Positions 9,793 through 17,447 of a stretch of 64,000 nucleotides of DNA are shown here, piece after piece. The first letter of the stretch is position 1. Each line of letters opens with the position of its first letter. Under the pieces are notes generated by a model, which searched no databases, was not told the origin of the DNA, and worked only from the letters and a program-made list of their open reading frames with translations. This stretch comes from Devosia limi DSM 17137 (GTDB lineage: Bacteria > Pseudomonadota > Alphaproteobacteria > Rhizobiales > Devosiaceae). The stretch covers positions 191,423-255,422 of the forward strand of contig NZ_FQVC01000004.1 in NCBI RefSeq assembly GCF_900128975.1, in the 5' to 3' direction. Position numbers and translations under genes: made by a program.

Positions 9793-10281
9793 TCAGGGCT
9801 TTTTGCGGAATGCGTCGAGGCTGACGACCTTTTCGCCGCTCTGCTCGCCGTCCTTGGCCGTCTCGCCTTCGGTGGCGCTGACTTCGGCATCGCTTTCGTC
9901 CTCTTCGTCAGCGCCGGGGACGGTGCCAACGGGGTCGAACTGCAGGCCGAACTGCACGGAGGGGTCGAAAAAGCCCTTGATCGCCGAGAAGGGGATGACC
10001 AGCATTTCGGGCTGCCCGTCGAAGGACAAACCGATTTCAAAACCGGTTTCGGTGACCTTGAGGTCCCAGTACTGGTTCTGGATGACGATGGTCATTTCCT
10101 TGTCGTACTGGCCGAGCAGCTTCTCGGACAGCCGAACGCCGGGGGCGCGAGTCATGAAGGAGATGAAGAAGTGATGCTCGCCGGGCAGACCGGTCTTGGC
10201 AACTTCAGACAGCACTTTGCGGACGACGCCGCGGAGCGCTTCCTGAGCAAGAATGTCATAGCGGATCAGATCTTCGGCCAT
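9793..10281 (-). CDS. sspB: SspB family ClpXP adaptor protein
   Basis: A 162-residue alpha-type SspB, which tethers ssrA-tagged and other substrates to the ClpXP protease. The start is set at the ATG at 10279-10281 (MAEDLIRYDILAQEALRGVV), which has ggaagg seven bases upstream and matches the family N-terminus; the longer reading to 10326 adds 15 unconvincing residues. The body has the SspB fold motifs HHFFISFMTRAPGV, QYDKEMTIVIQNQYWDL and FDGQPEMLVIPFSAIKGFFDPS. An acidic linker (DEEDESDAEV) leads to the short C-terminal motif GEKVVSLDAFRKK, which by family analogy contacts ClpX. It lies just downstream of the ssrA tmRNA gene on the same strand. Confidence 0.9.
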   Translation of the reverse strand: MAEDLIRYDILAQEALRGVVRKVLSEVAKTGLPGEHHFFISFMTRAPGVRLSEKLLGQYDKEMTIVIQNQYWDLKVTETGFEIGLSFDGQPEMLVIPFSAIKGFFDPSVQFGLQFDPVGTVPGADEEDESDAEVSATEGETAKDGEQSGEKVVSLDAFRKKP

Positions 10282-10389
10282 CGGCGCCCTTCCAGCATTA
10301 GCGGGAGGAGAATCCCGATTTCCCATATCAACCTCGCCATCCCGAAGATTTCAAGGACAAAGGCGTATCAAGCTCGATGATTGATGCGT

Positions 10390-10725
10390 GGCGGCTTGAG
10401 GGAAGGTGCAGGCTTCTGTTGCCAGGTGCCTGCGGACCCCGCCTGTCGCCCGGCTAGGAGCGGAGGACTTAATTTCCCAATGCTAGCACTGCTTACGCAG
10501 CGAGAGCGACTGGAGCCTTATGGTTGTCATTTGCAACTATAAGTTTCGGACCGATAACGGTGGTACCTCACCGAGCAAAAGCACACCCTTTACGCCCTCG
10601 TCGATCCTGTTTCGCCCCCATTGGCTGCCCCGTTGCCGGGTAAGATGGTGGAGGCGCCGGGTACTGCCCCCGGGTCCGAAAGGTTTATTACGATGACAGT
10701 TTATCGCCATAGCTCTTGCGAGCCC
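10390..10725 (-). ncRNA. ssrA: Circularly permuted two-piece tmRNA (alpha type)
   Basis: Read on the minus strand, the acceptor piece comes first, from about 10723 to 10646, and ends ggcgcctccacca. The coding piece starts at 10619 with gggggcgaaacaggatcgac, the classical tmRNA 5' sequence. The 7-bp acceptor stem pairs gggggcg (10619-10613) with cgcctcc. The tag frame runs from 10534 to 10496 and encodes ANDNHKAPVALAA, with TAA at 10495-10493. This is the form of alphaproteobacterial tags (ANDN... ending in ALAA or similar). The 26 bases between CCA and the coding piece would be removed during maturation. The 3' limit near 10390-10410 is approximate. sspB lies downstream on the same strand. 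Confidence 0.95.
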
Positions 10726-10729
10726 CTCC

Positions 10730-10758
10730 AATATAGGGAACCCCAAGGCAGTATGCAA
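10730..10758 (-). promoter_or_regulatory. Sigma70-type promoter of the tmRNA gene
   Basis: On the minus strand TTGCAT (10758-10753) and TATATT (10735-10730) are separated by exactly 17 bases. Transcription would start near 10723, at the expected 5' end of the acceptor piece. Confidence 0.7.
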
Positions 10759-10817
10759 ATCGCGATCGCGTTGAGCTGAAATTGTCCCCTGCAATGTCGG
10801 TTCTGCAGGGCTGAGCG

Positions 10818-11057
10818 CTAGCCGTTCCAGGCCATGCCCATGTAAACGCCGCCGGTCTCCAGCTCCTCGAGCAACTGCCTGAGGTGCTTCTGCTTGGTTT
10901 CCTCGCGTTTGACCTTGTTGATCCACAATAGATAATCGTTGCGCTGGTAAGGCGGGCGGGCATCGTACTTCTCGCGAAGGCCGCTGGCTTCAAGGGCCTC
11001 GGCGACGAAGTCTGGCATGTCCTCGCGTTTGCGCAGGGGGCGCTGCACCGGGCTCAC
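10818..11057 (-). CDS. YdeI/OmpD-associated (OmdA-like) family protein
   Basis: A 79-residue protein with the pattern of the bacteriocin-protection OmdA domain (PF13376): MPDFVAEALEASGLREKYDARPPYQRNDYLLWINKVKREETKQKHLRQLLEELETGG. Family members are short helical proteins of poorly known role, and the name reflects one old phenotype. Its start overlaps the stop of the RidA-like gene by four bases (11054-11057), so translation is probably coupled. It ends 60 bases upstream of the tmRNA promoter. Confidence 0.75.
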   Translation of the reverse strand: MSPVQRPLRKREDMPDFVAEALEASGLREKYDARPPYQRNDYLLWINKVKREETKQKHLRQLLEELETGGVYMGMAWNG

Positions 11058-11452
11058 GGCAGCACCGCCTGAGCTTCGATCTCGATCAGGAAATCGGGAT
11101 TGGTGAGCGCTGCAACGCGTATGCCGGACACTGTGGGCGGATGGCCGCGATCACCCCATACTGCCATCCAGGCACCGAAGCCCGCGCGCAGGTCCGCATC
11201 CTGCCGGATGTAGATCGTCACCTTCACCAGGTCCTCAAGCCTGCCGCCGGCGGCCTTGAGCACAGTCTGGAGGTTTTCGAGGGCCTGTTCCGTCTGCCGG
11301 GCGGTGTCGTCCTTGCCGATGATTTCGCCGCTGGCGTTGACGCTGTTTTGCCCGCCGATCAGCAGCATGCGGGCGCCAGCCGGCACAATGATGCCCTGGG
11401 AAAAGACGGGGCTTTTATACATTCCATCTGGATTGAGATGTTCAATGGGCAT
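11054..11452 (-). CDS. RidA (YjgF/UK114) family protein
   Basis: A 132-residue protein. Members of this family hydrolyse reactive enamines and imines formed by PLP enzymes, or are diverged relatives with other roles. Seen here: FSQGIIVPAGARMLLIGGQNSVNASGEIIGKDDTARQTEQALENL, the VKVTIYIRQDADL strand, PPTVSGIRVAALTNPDFLIEIEAQAV at the end. The Arg in SGIRVAAL corresponds to the conserved substrate-binding Arg. The Cys found in some members is absent. It overlaps the OmdA-like gene by four bases. The presence of PLP and branched-chain amino acid enzymes in this region fits a RidA role but does not prove it. Confidence 0.9.
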   Translation of the reverse strand: MPIEHLNPDGMYKSPVFSQGIIVPAGARMLLIGGQNSVNASGEIIGKDDTARQTEQALENLQTVLKAAGGRLEDLVKVTIYIRQDADLRAGFGAWMAVWGDRGHPPTVSGIRVAALTNPDFLIEIEAQAVLP

Positions 11453-11718
11453 GATCGTCTCCCTTGGCTTTGGCCCTGTGGCCCGCCCATGAGCGATTCT
11501 GAAACTGGTCTCACGGGCTTGCAGTGTAACTGGTTCTGCCGGTTTCTGGTTGCGTCAATCTGCGCCCGGGGGAGGGAGCCGCTTGAACCTGCTGCAGGCG
11601 CCCCCGATCCCTCTTCTTCGTCGTCAATCTGATCTGCAGATGATGTGGGTGAAGCGGCTGGTGGAAAGGCGACTGGAGTCGGAGCCAAAATTGGCCGAAT
11701 CGAACTAGGATTAAGGTC

Positions 11719-12513
11719 ATGCAGCCCTATCATCGCCTCCTCACCGATATCCTCGAAACCGGCGTCGACAAGTCCGACCGCACAGGCACCGGCACGCGGA
11801 GCCTGTTCGGCTACCAGATGCGGTTCGATCTGGCGCAGGGTTTTCCGCTGCTGACCACCAAGAAGCTGCACATCAAGTCCATCGTCTATGAGCTGCTCTG
11901 GTTCATTCGTGGTGGGACCAATGTGCGCTGGCTGCAGGAGCGTGGCGTCAAGATCTGGGACGAGTGGGCCGACGAAAATGGTGATCTCGGCCCGGTCTAT
12001 GGCTCGCAATGGCGCAGCTGGCCGGCGCCGGATGGCCGCAAGATCGACCAGATCGCCAATGTGCTGGATTCGATCCGCAACAAGCCGGACTCGCGCCGCC
12101 ACATCGTATCGGCCTGGAACCCTGCCGAGATCGACGAGATGGCGCTGCCGCCGTGTCACTGCCTGTTCCAGTTCTATGTGGCCGATGGCAAGCTGAGCTG
12201 CCAGCTCTATCAGCGCTCCGCCGATACCTTCCTCGGCGTGCCGTTCAACATCGCCTCCTATGCGCTATTCACCCATATGGTGGCGCAGGTCTGCGGGCTG
12301 AAGGTGGGGGATTTCGTCCATACCTTTGGCGATGTGCACCTGTATTCCAACCATTTCGAGCAGGCCCGGCTGCAGCTGACCCGCCAGCCCAAGCCATTGC
12401 CAACGCTGACGCTGAACCCAGCGATCACCCGGCTGGAAGACTTCACATTCGAGGACTTCACCATCACCGGCTACGACCCAGATCCGCATATCAAGGCGGC
12501 GGTCGCGGTATGA
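11719..12513 (+). CDS. thyA: Thymidylate synthase
   Basis: A 264-residue enzyme that methylates dUMP to dTMP using methylene-tetrahydrofolate, producing dihydrofolate. Family signatures are present: [18 protein letters not shown], the WxEW-type [32 protein letters not shown] with the phosphate-binding Arg pair, and the catalytic Cys146 in [12 protein letters not shown]. The end [17 protein letters not shown] and [16 protein letters not shown] are also standard. Length equals that of E. coli ThyA. It overlaps the next gene in an ATGA arrangement and lies about 2 kb before folA, which recycles its dihydrofolate. Confidence 0.98.
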   Translation: MQPYHRLLTDILETGVDKSDRTGTGTRSLFGYQMRFDLAQGFPLLTTKKLHIKSIVYELLWFIRGGTNVRWLQERGVKIWDEWADENGDLGPVYGSQWRSWPAPDGRKIDQIANVLDSIRNKPDSRRHIVSAWNPAEIDEMALPPCHCLFQFYVADGKLSCQLYQRSADTFLGVPFNIASYALFTHMVAQVCGLKVGDFVHTFGDVHLYSNHFEQARLQLTRQPKPLPTLTLNPAITRLEDFTFEDFTITGYDPDPHIKAAVAV

Positions 12514-12824
12514 GCCGGACACTGTCGGAGCTGACTGTCTTGTTGGCCCAGGTGTCCGACATTTATGCCGACCGCAACGACATCACCAGGGATGATGACT
12601 GGTTCATGCTCAAGCTCCAGGAAGAGCTGGGTGAGCTGACGGCCGAGCACCTCAAGGCATCGGGGCGAGGGCGGCTCAAGGGTGCCTCCGCCGAAACGAT
12701 CAAGCAAGCCAGGGCGGATGAGGCGGCCGATGTGCTGGCCATGCTGCTGCTCTATGCACGGCACAACGCGATCGATCTCGATGCGGCGCTGGATCGCAAA
12801 TGGTATGCGCATTTGCCGCGTTGA
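12510..12824 (+). CDS. MazG-like nucleotide pyrophosphohydrolase
   Basis: A 104-residue all-alpha protein starting at the ATG at 12510, overlapping the thyA stop (ATGA). Metal-binding patterns of the MazG/HisE superfamily are visible: [17 protein letters not shown] (ExxE type) and [19 protein letters not shown] (ExxD type). Such enzymes cleave nucleoside triphosphates, often dNTPs or modified nucleotides, to monophosphates. Translational coupling with thymidylate synthase suggests a role in dNTP pool control, for example supplying or cleaning pyrimidine nucleotides; this is inference. The phosphoribosyl-ATP family is an alternative name for the same fold. Confidence 0.8.
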   Translation: MSRTLSELTVLLAQVSDIYADRNDITRDDDWFMLKLQEELGELTAEHLKASGRGRLKGASAETIKQARADEAADVLAMLLLYARHNAIDLDAALDRKWYAHLPR

Positions 12825-12944
12825 GGCCGGTTGCCTATGGTGCCTTTGTCTATGGTACCCTGCGCGAAGGCGCGCATGCGGTTGCACAATGCCCCGTTCT
12901 AGCGCTACTTCATTGTAATTATTGTGACTTTTGGAGGCCTGGCG

Positions 12945-13958
12945 ATGAAGACGTTGTCCACTTTGGCGCTGATGCTTGCCTGCGGCGTCGCCCTGCCAGC
13001 TGCGGCCAATGATACGGCGGCGCAGCTGACCACGGGGGGCCTGGAGTTCATCACCAATCAGGATATCCAGATGGTGAGCGAGGAGCTCTTCATCTCACGG
13101 GAAGAAATCCGGGTGATCTACGAGTTCCGCAATAACGGCCAGGTAGACCAGAACGTGCTGGTGGCCTTCCCGATGCCAGACATCGTGCCGGACTGGTGGT
13201 CGCCGACGGCGTTTCCCGATGGTCCGCTCGACAATCTGTTCAATTTCCAGACCACCTTCAACGGCCAGCGTGTCGATGCGACGCTGCATGAATATGCCAT
13301 CGCCGCTGGTGTCGACCGTTCCAGTTACCTGCGCGAAAAGGGACTGTCGCTGGTGTCATTTGCCCAAAGCACCAGCGCGGCGACTGACGCGCTCGATGAT
13401 GCGACCACCGCCGAGATGCTGCACCTGGGCCTGTTGGTGCCCGATCAGCACGACCTCGGCGATGGGATAAAAGATCACTTCTACCCAACCTGGACCTATC
13501 GGGCCACGTATACCTGGGAAGGCGATTTCCCGGCTGGCGAGACGGTCAAGGTCGAGCATCGCTACACGCCAAGCGTTGGCGGCACGACGGGCGTGACCTT
13601 CCTCAGCGAACCCTATGAAGGGTATGACCCGGCCGCTGACTATGCCAGGAAGTACTGCATCGACGAGAGCTTCATTGCCGCCGTGCGCAAAACGCTCAAG
13701 GACGAGGAAGCCCCCTGGTCGGCGCCATTCTTCGAGAGCTGGATTTCCTATATCCTGACAACCGGCGGCAATTGGAGCGGTGGGCGTATCGAGAATTTCC
13801 GGCTGGTGATCGACAAGGGAGATCCCGAGAACCTGGTCTCCTTCTGCGGCGATAATGTCAGGAAGATCGGTCCGACCACCTTTGAAATGGTGGCGACCGA
13901 TTTTTACCCGGAGAAGGAAATCGAAATCCTGATCCTGGAGCGCCACGAGGGGTTCTAG
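12945..13958 (+). CDS. DUF4424 family exported protein
   Basis: A 337-residue protein of unknown function. The start at ATG 12945 has TGGAGG seven bases upstream and yields a signal peptide (MKTLSTLALMLACGVALPAAAND). The mature part begins with TTGGLEFITNQDIQMVSEELFISREEIRVIYEFRNN and AFPMPDI, the pattern of the DUF4424 family known from rhizobial and related genomes. The mature protein looks beta-rich and soluble, thus probably periplasmic. It sits between the thyA pair and the GNAT-folA pair but with 120 bases of its own leader, so it may have a separate promoter. Confidence 0.75.
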   Translation: MKTLSTLALMLACGVALPAAANDTAAQLTTGGLEFITNQDIQMVSEELFISREEIRVIYEFRNNGQVDQNVLVAFPMPDIVPDWWSPTAFPDGPLDNLFNFQTTFNGQRVDATLHEYAIAAGVDRSSYLREKGLSLVSFAQSTSAATDALDDATTAEMLHLGLLVPDQHDLGDGIKDHFYPTWTYRATYTWEGDFPAGETVKVEHRYTPSVGGTTGVTFLSEPYEGYDPAADYARKYCIDESFIAAVRKTLKDEEAPWSAPFFESWISYILTTGGNWSGGRIENFRLVIDKGDPENLVSFCGDNVRKIGPTTFEMVATDFYPEKEIEILILERHEGF

Positions 13959-13993
13959 CTCGCCCCGACCCATTGCAATCTGAAAGTGCGTAC

Positions 13994-14482
13994 ATGTCTG
14001 CCGATGATCTTGTGATCCGCGCGGCCGTTCCTGGCGATGCTGCCCTTGTGGTGCAGTTCATTGCCGAATTGGCCGAATACGAAAAACTGAGCCACGAGGC
14101 CAAGGCCAAAGAGGCCGATATTGCCCGCGACCTGTTCGGGGATCAGCCGCGAGTGTTTTGCGAGATCGCCGAGTGGCAGGGAAAACCGGTAGGTTTCACG
14201 CTCTGGTTCTACACCTATTCGAGCTTTCAGGGGCGCCAGGGCATGTGGCTGGAAGACCTCTATGTCGATCCGACGATGCGGGGCAAAGGTATTGGCAAGG
14301 CACTGCTGGTCAATCTGGCGCGGCGATGCGTCGCGGAAGGGCTTGGACGCTTCGAATGGTGGGTGCTCGACTGGAACGAACCGTCGATCGAATTCTACAA
14401 ATCGCAGGGTGGCGTGATGCAGGACGAATGGACCAAGGTGCGCATTGACGGGGAGGCGTTGCTGGCGCTGGGCAAGCCATGA
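13994..14482 (+). CDS. GNAT family N-acetyltransferase
   Basis: A 162-residue acetyltransferase; the ATG at 13994 gives MSADDLVIRAAVPGDAALVVQFI, preferred over an upstream TTG at 13973. The acetyl-CoA binding motif is clear: LYVDPTMRGKGIGKALLVNLA. The segment FEWWVLDWNEPSIEFYKSQGG resembles diamine/spermidine acetyltransferase-like members, which is only a hint of an amine substrate. Its stop overlaps the folA start in ATGA, so the two are translationally coupled. Confidence 0.85.
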   Translation: MSADDLVIRAAVPGDAALVVQFIAELAEYEKLSHEAKAKEADIARDLFGDQPRVFCEIAEWQGKPVGFTLWFYTYSSFQGRQGMWLEDLYVDPTMRGKGIGKALLVNLARRCVAEGLGRFEWWVLDWNEPSIEFYKSQGGVMQDEWTKVRIDGEALLALGKP

Positions 14483-14991
14483 GCGTTCGGATTGCCATGA
14501 TTGCCGGCGTCGCCGAAAATGGTGTGATCGGCAGCGACCAGACCATTCCGTGGCGCATTCCCTCGGACATGGCTTTCTTCAAGCGCACGACGATGGGCAA
14601 GCCCGTGGTCATGGGGCGAAAGCAATATGAAACGGTCGGTAAGCCCTTGCCGGGACGTGCAAATATCGTGATTACGCGACAGACTACCTACCAGCCTGAT
14701 GGGGTCATTGTGGTCCATGATCTCGCCACGGCGATCGAGCGAGGCAAGGCAATCGCGGCGGCTGACGGTGCCGATGAAGTGATGATCATTGGCGGCGGCG
14801 AGATCTATGCTCAGGCATTGCCGCTGGCCGATCGGCTTTACATTAGCCATGTGGACCTGCAGCCTGTCGGCGATGTTGTCTTTCCTGCCTTTGCGCATGA
14901 AGACTGGGCGGTGGTGGATTTGCCGGAAGTCGTGCCGTCCGAGCGGGATGAAGCGAGCTACCGCGTCAAAGTGTATGAACGGCGTACGTAA
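14479..14991 (+). CDS. folA: Dihydrofolate reductase
   Basis: A 170-residue enzyme reducing dihydrofolate to tetrahydrofolate with NADPH; it regenerates the cofactor consumed by thyA upstream. Signatures: AGVAENGVIGSDQTIPWRIPSDMAFFKRTT with the catalytic acid Asp30, KPVVMGRKQYETVGKPLPGR, and EVMIIGGGEIYAQALPLADRLYISHVD. Length is normal for bacterial chromosomal enzymes. It overlaps the GNAT gene by four bases and is followed by hflK after 80 bases. Confidence 0.97.
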   Translation: MSVRIAMIAGVAENGVIGSDQTIPWRIPSDMAFFKRTTMGKPVVMGRKQYETVGKPLPGRANIVITRQTTYQPDGVIVVHDLATAIERGKAIAAADGADEVMIIGGGEIYAQALPLADRLYISHVDLQPVGDVVFPAFAHEDWAVVDLPEVVPSERDEASYRVKVYERRT

Positions 14992-15071
14992 AGGAACGCC
15001 GCATTGATCGAGGGGGTGGGCTTCCCTATATAGGTCGAGAACGAATTCTTGAAATAGCTGAAAGGGACGCG

Positions 15072-16169
15072 ATGCCGTGGGAGAGTAATGGAGACGGGGG
15101 TGGCCGCAACAATGGCGGCCCATGGGGTCAGGCCCCTGGTGGCGGTGGTGGACCGCGCCGTCCAAACGGCGGCAACACGCCCAACCTCGAAGAAATCCTC
15201 AATCGCGGACGCGATCAGTTCCGCGGCGGCATTCCAGGCGGCCGTTGGGCCATTATCGGTGGCCTGCTGGCGCTGGTAGCGTTCTGGGGCGTCAATTCAA
15301 TCTACACGGTGGATCCCCAGGAAGTCGGCGTCGAGTTGCGCTTTGGCGCGCCCAAGCCCGACTTGTCCATGCCGGGTCTACATTTCCACCTTTGGCCCAT
15401 CGAAACTGTTGAACGCGTTCCTCTGACCGTCAACCAGATCACGATTGGCTCGGCAAACTCCACTGGCACGCGGACAACAGGCGATGATGGCTTGATGCTG
15501 TCGGGTGACCAGAACATTGCTGACGTGCGGTTCTCGGTGTTCTGGGCGGTTTCCGACCCGGTCCAATACCTGTTCAACGTGCGTGATCCTGAAGACATGG
15601 TTCGCAATGCCGCTGAAAGCGCGATGCGCGAAGTCGTGGGCCGCCGTCCGGCCAATGACGTGTTCCGTGATGACCAGGCCGGCATTGCCGCCGAGGTCCA
15701 GCAGATCACCCAGGGTATCCTGGACAGCTACGGTCTCGGCGTGACCGTCAGCCAGATCTCCATCGAAGGCGCTGCGCCTCCGGCGGAAGTGGCCGATGCG
15801 TTCAACGAAGTTCAGCGTGCTGAGCAGGACGAAGACCGTGTGCAGGAAGAAGCACGCTCCTACGCCAATACGCTTCTGGGCGATGCGCGTGGTCGTGCCG
15901 CGGCGCTCCGCGAAGATGCCGCCGCCTACACCAACCGCGTGGTGCAGGAAGCAACCGGTGAGGCAGAGCGCTTCAACGCCATCTACGCCGAATACGTCAA
16001 CTCGCCCGAAGTGACCCGCAAGCGTCTGTTCCTGGAAACCATGGAAGAAGTGCTCGGCAAGTCGGAAAAAGTGCTGATCGAAAACGGAACCAACGGACAG
16101 GGCGTCATTCCCTATCTGCCGTTGCCTGGGCTGCGCTCCGGCACGACCACCACTCCGGCGGGGAACTAA
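15072..16169 (+). CDS. hflK: FtsH protease modulator HflK
   Basis: A 365-residue membrane protein of the SPFH/band-7 family that, with HflC, forms a periplasmic cage regulating the FtsH protease. Layout: Gly/Pro/Asn-rich cytoplasmic N-terminus (about 1-55), one membrane segment (WAIIGGLLALVAFWGVNSIYTV), then the band-7 domain beginning DPQEVGVELRFGAPKPDLSMPGLHFHLWPIE and a helical region with QRAEQDEDRVQEEARSYANTLLGDARGRAAALREDA. hflC begins three bases after the stop, so the pair forms an operon. A start at 15072 is supported by AAAGGGA just upstream. Confidence 0.95.
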   Translation: MPWESNGDGGGRNNGGPWGQAPGGGGGPRRPNGGNTPNLEEILNRGRDQFRGGIPGGRWAIIGGLLALVAFWGVNSIYTVDPQEVGVELRFGAPKPDLSMPGLHFHLWPIETVERVPLTVNQITIGSANSTGTRTTGDDGLMLSGDQNIADVRFSVFWAVSDPVQYLFNVRDPEDMVRNAAESAMREVVGRRPANDVFRDDQAGIAAEVQQITQGILDSYGLGVTVSQISIEGAAPPAEVADAFNEVQRAEQDEDRVQEEARSYANTLLGDARGRAAALREDAAAYTNRVVQEATGEAERFNAIYAEYVNSPEVTRKRLFLETMEEVLGKSEKVLIENGTNGQGVIPYLPLPGLRSGTTTTPAGN

Positions 16170-16172
16170 GCC

Positions 16173-17279
16173 ATGAACAACCGTCTCATTATCATTGGCG
16201 CCGTCGTTCTGGCTGCTCTCTACGTTCTGTTCTCGTCCATGTATGTGGTCAACGAGCGCGAACAAGCCATCGTCACGCGCTTCGGCGCGATCACCGATAT
16301 TCGCACCGAACCGGGCATCTATTTCAAGATCCCGACCGATTTCGTTGATAGCGTGCAGATCATTGAAGATCGTCTCCTGCGCCAGGACATTTCCGACCTG
16401 CGTGTCCAGGTTTCCGGCGGCGCCTTCTATGAAGTCGATGCTTTCCTCACCTACCGCATCGTAGACCCCAAGCTGTTCCGTGAACGCGCCCAGGGTCAGC
16501 TTTCGGTGGTTGAAGATCGTATCGCGACCCGCTTCGCCGCCGTATTGCGCCAGGTTTATGGCCTCCGCGAATTCAACGCCGCTCTCTCCGAGCAGCGCGC
16601 CCAGATGATGCTGGAAGCCCGTGACCTTATCCGTCCGGATCTCGAGCAGCTGGGCATTGAAGTCGTCGACGTGCGCATCCTGCGGACCGACCTTTCGCCC
16701 GATGTGTTCGAGCGGACCTATGAGCGTATGCGTGCCGAACGTCTGGCTGAGGCCGCCCTGCTGCGGGCTCGTGGTCAGGAACAGGCTCAGTCGCTTCGCG
16801 CTATCGCCGACCGTCAGGCTGTCGAAATCGTGGCTGCGGCAACCCGTGATGCGGAAATCATCCGTGGTACCGGTGATGCCGAGCGCAACCGCCTCTTCGC
16901 TGCGGCCTATGGGCAGGACCAGGAGTTCTTCGAGTTCTATCGCTCGATGGACGCTTACCGTAAGGCGTTGGCTGATACCGGCACGACTATGGTGTTGTCC
17001 CCTGATAGCGAGTTCTTCCGCTATTTTGGCTCCAACGGTTCGCTCCCAGCAGCCAATCCCAATCTGGCGACGCCGATCCAGCCGCAGGCGGCTCCGATCA
17101 CCCCGTCGTCTTCGGGACCGGCCCTTGACGGACTGGGGATCGAAGAAAGCGTAGCGCCGAGCCTGACTCTGGATGATGGCTCGCAGCTGTCGCCAACTAT
17201 CGGTACCGAAGTTCCGGCACCGGTGGAGGCGCCTGCCGCTCCGGCCGAGGCACCTGCGACCCCCGCAGTCAGCCCCTAA
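16173..17279 (+). CDS. hflC: FtsH protease modulator HflC, long C-terminal tail
   Basis: A 368-residue partner of HflK. It has one N-terminal membrane segment (LIIIGAVVLAALYVLFSSMYVV), then VNEREQAIVTRFGAITDIRTEPGIYFKIP, the band-7 core, and the helical LRAIADRQAVEIVAAATRDAEIIRGTGDAERNRLFAAAYGQDQEFFEFYRSMDAY region. Typical HflC proteins end near 290-335 residues. Here about 70 extra residues rich in Pro, Ala, Ser and Glu follow (PAPVEAPAAPAEAPATPAV at the end), likely disordered. In rhizobia a small DUF2065 gene often follows hflC before degP; I see none in the 168-base gap. Confidence 0.95.
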   Translation: MNNRLIIIGAVVLAALYVLFSSMYVVNEREQAIVTRFGAITDIRTEPGIYFKIPTDFVDSVQIIEDRLLRQDISDLRVQVSGGAFYEVDAFLTYRIVDPKLFRERAQGQLSVVEDRIATRFAAVLRQVYGLREFNAALSEQRAQMMLEARDLIRPDLEQLGIEVVDVRILRTDLSPDVFERTYERMRAERLAEAALLRARGQEQAQSLRAIADRQAVEIVAAATRDAEIIRGTGDAERNRLFAAAYGQDQEFFEFYRSMDAYRKALADTGTTMVLSPDSEFFRYFGSNGSLPAANPNLATPIQPQAAPITPSSSGPALDGLGIEESVAPSLTLDDGSQLSPTIGTEVPAPVEAPAAPAEAPATPAVSP

Positions 17280-17318
17280 ATAGCAGGCGGCCGGAAGGTC
17301 GCCTTGCTTCCGACTTGA

Positions 17319-17360
17319 TGATGCCGGCATTGCTTGACGCGATGCCGGCATCACCTTTTC
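17319..17360 (+). terminator. Hairpin after hflC
   Basis: A perfect 12-bp inverted repeat, tgatgccggcat (17319-17330) and atgccggcatca (17342-17353), with an 11-base loop is followed by ccttttc. It probably ends or attenuates the hflKC transcript before degP. Confidence 0.6.
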
Positions 17361-17447
17361 GTGCAGCCGTTTGCCTTGTGCAGGGCCGGTCCTTGTTCTT
17401 TTGTGAACCCATCGGTGGTCTGATCGGCCATCACCGAGGAGAACCGC

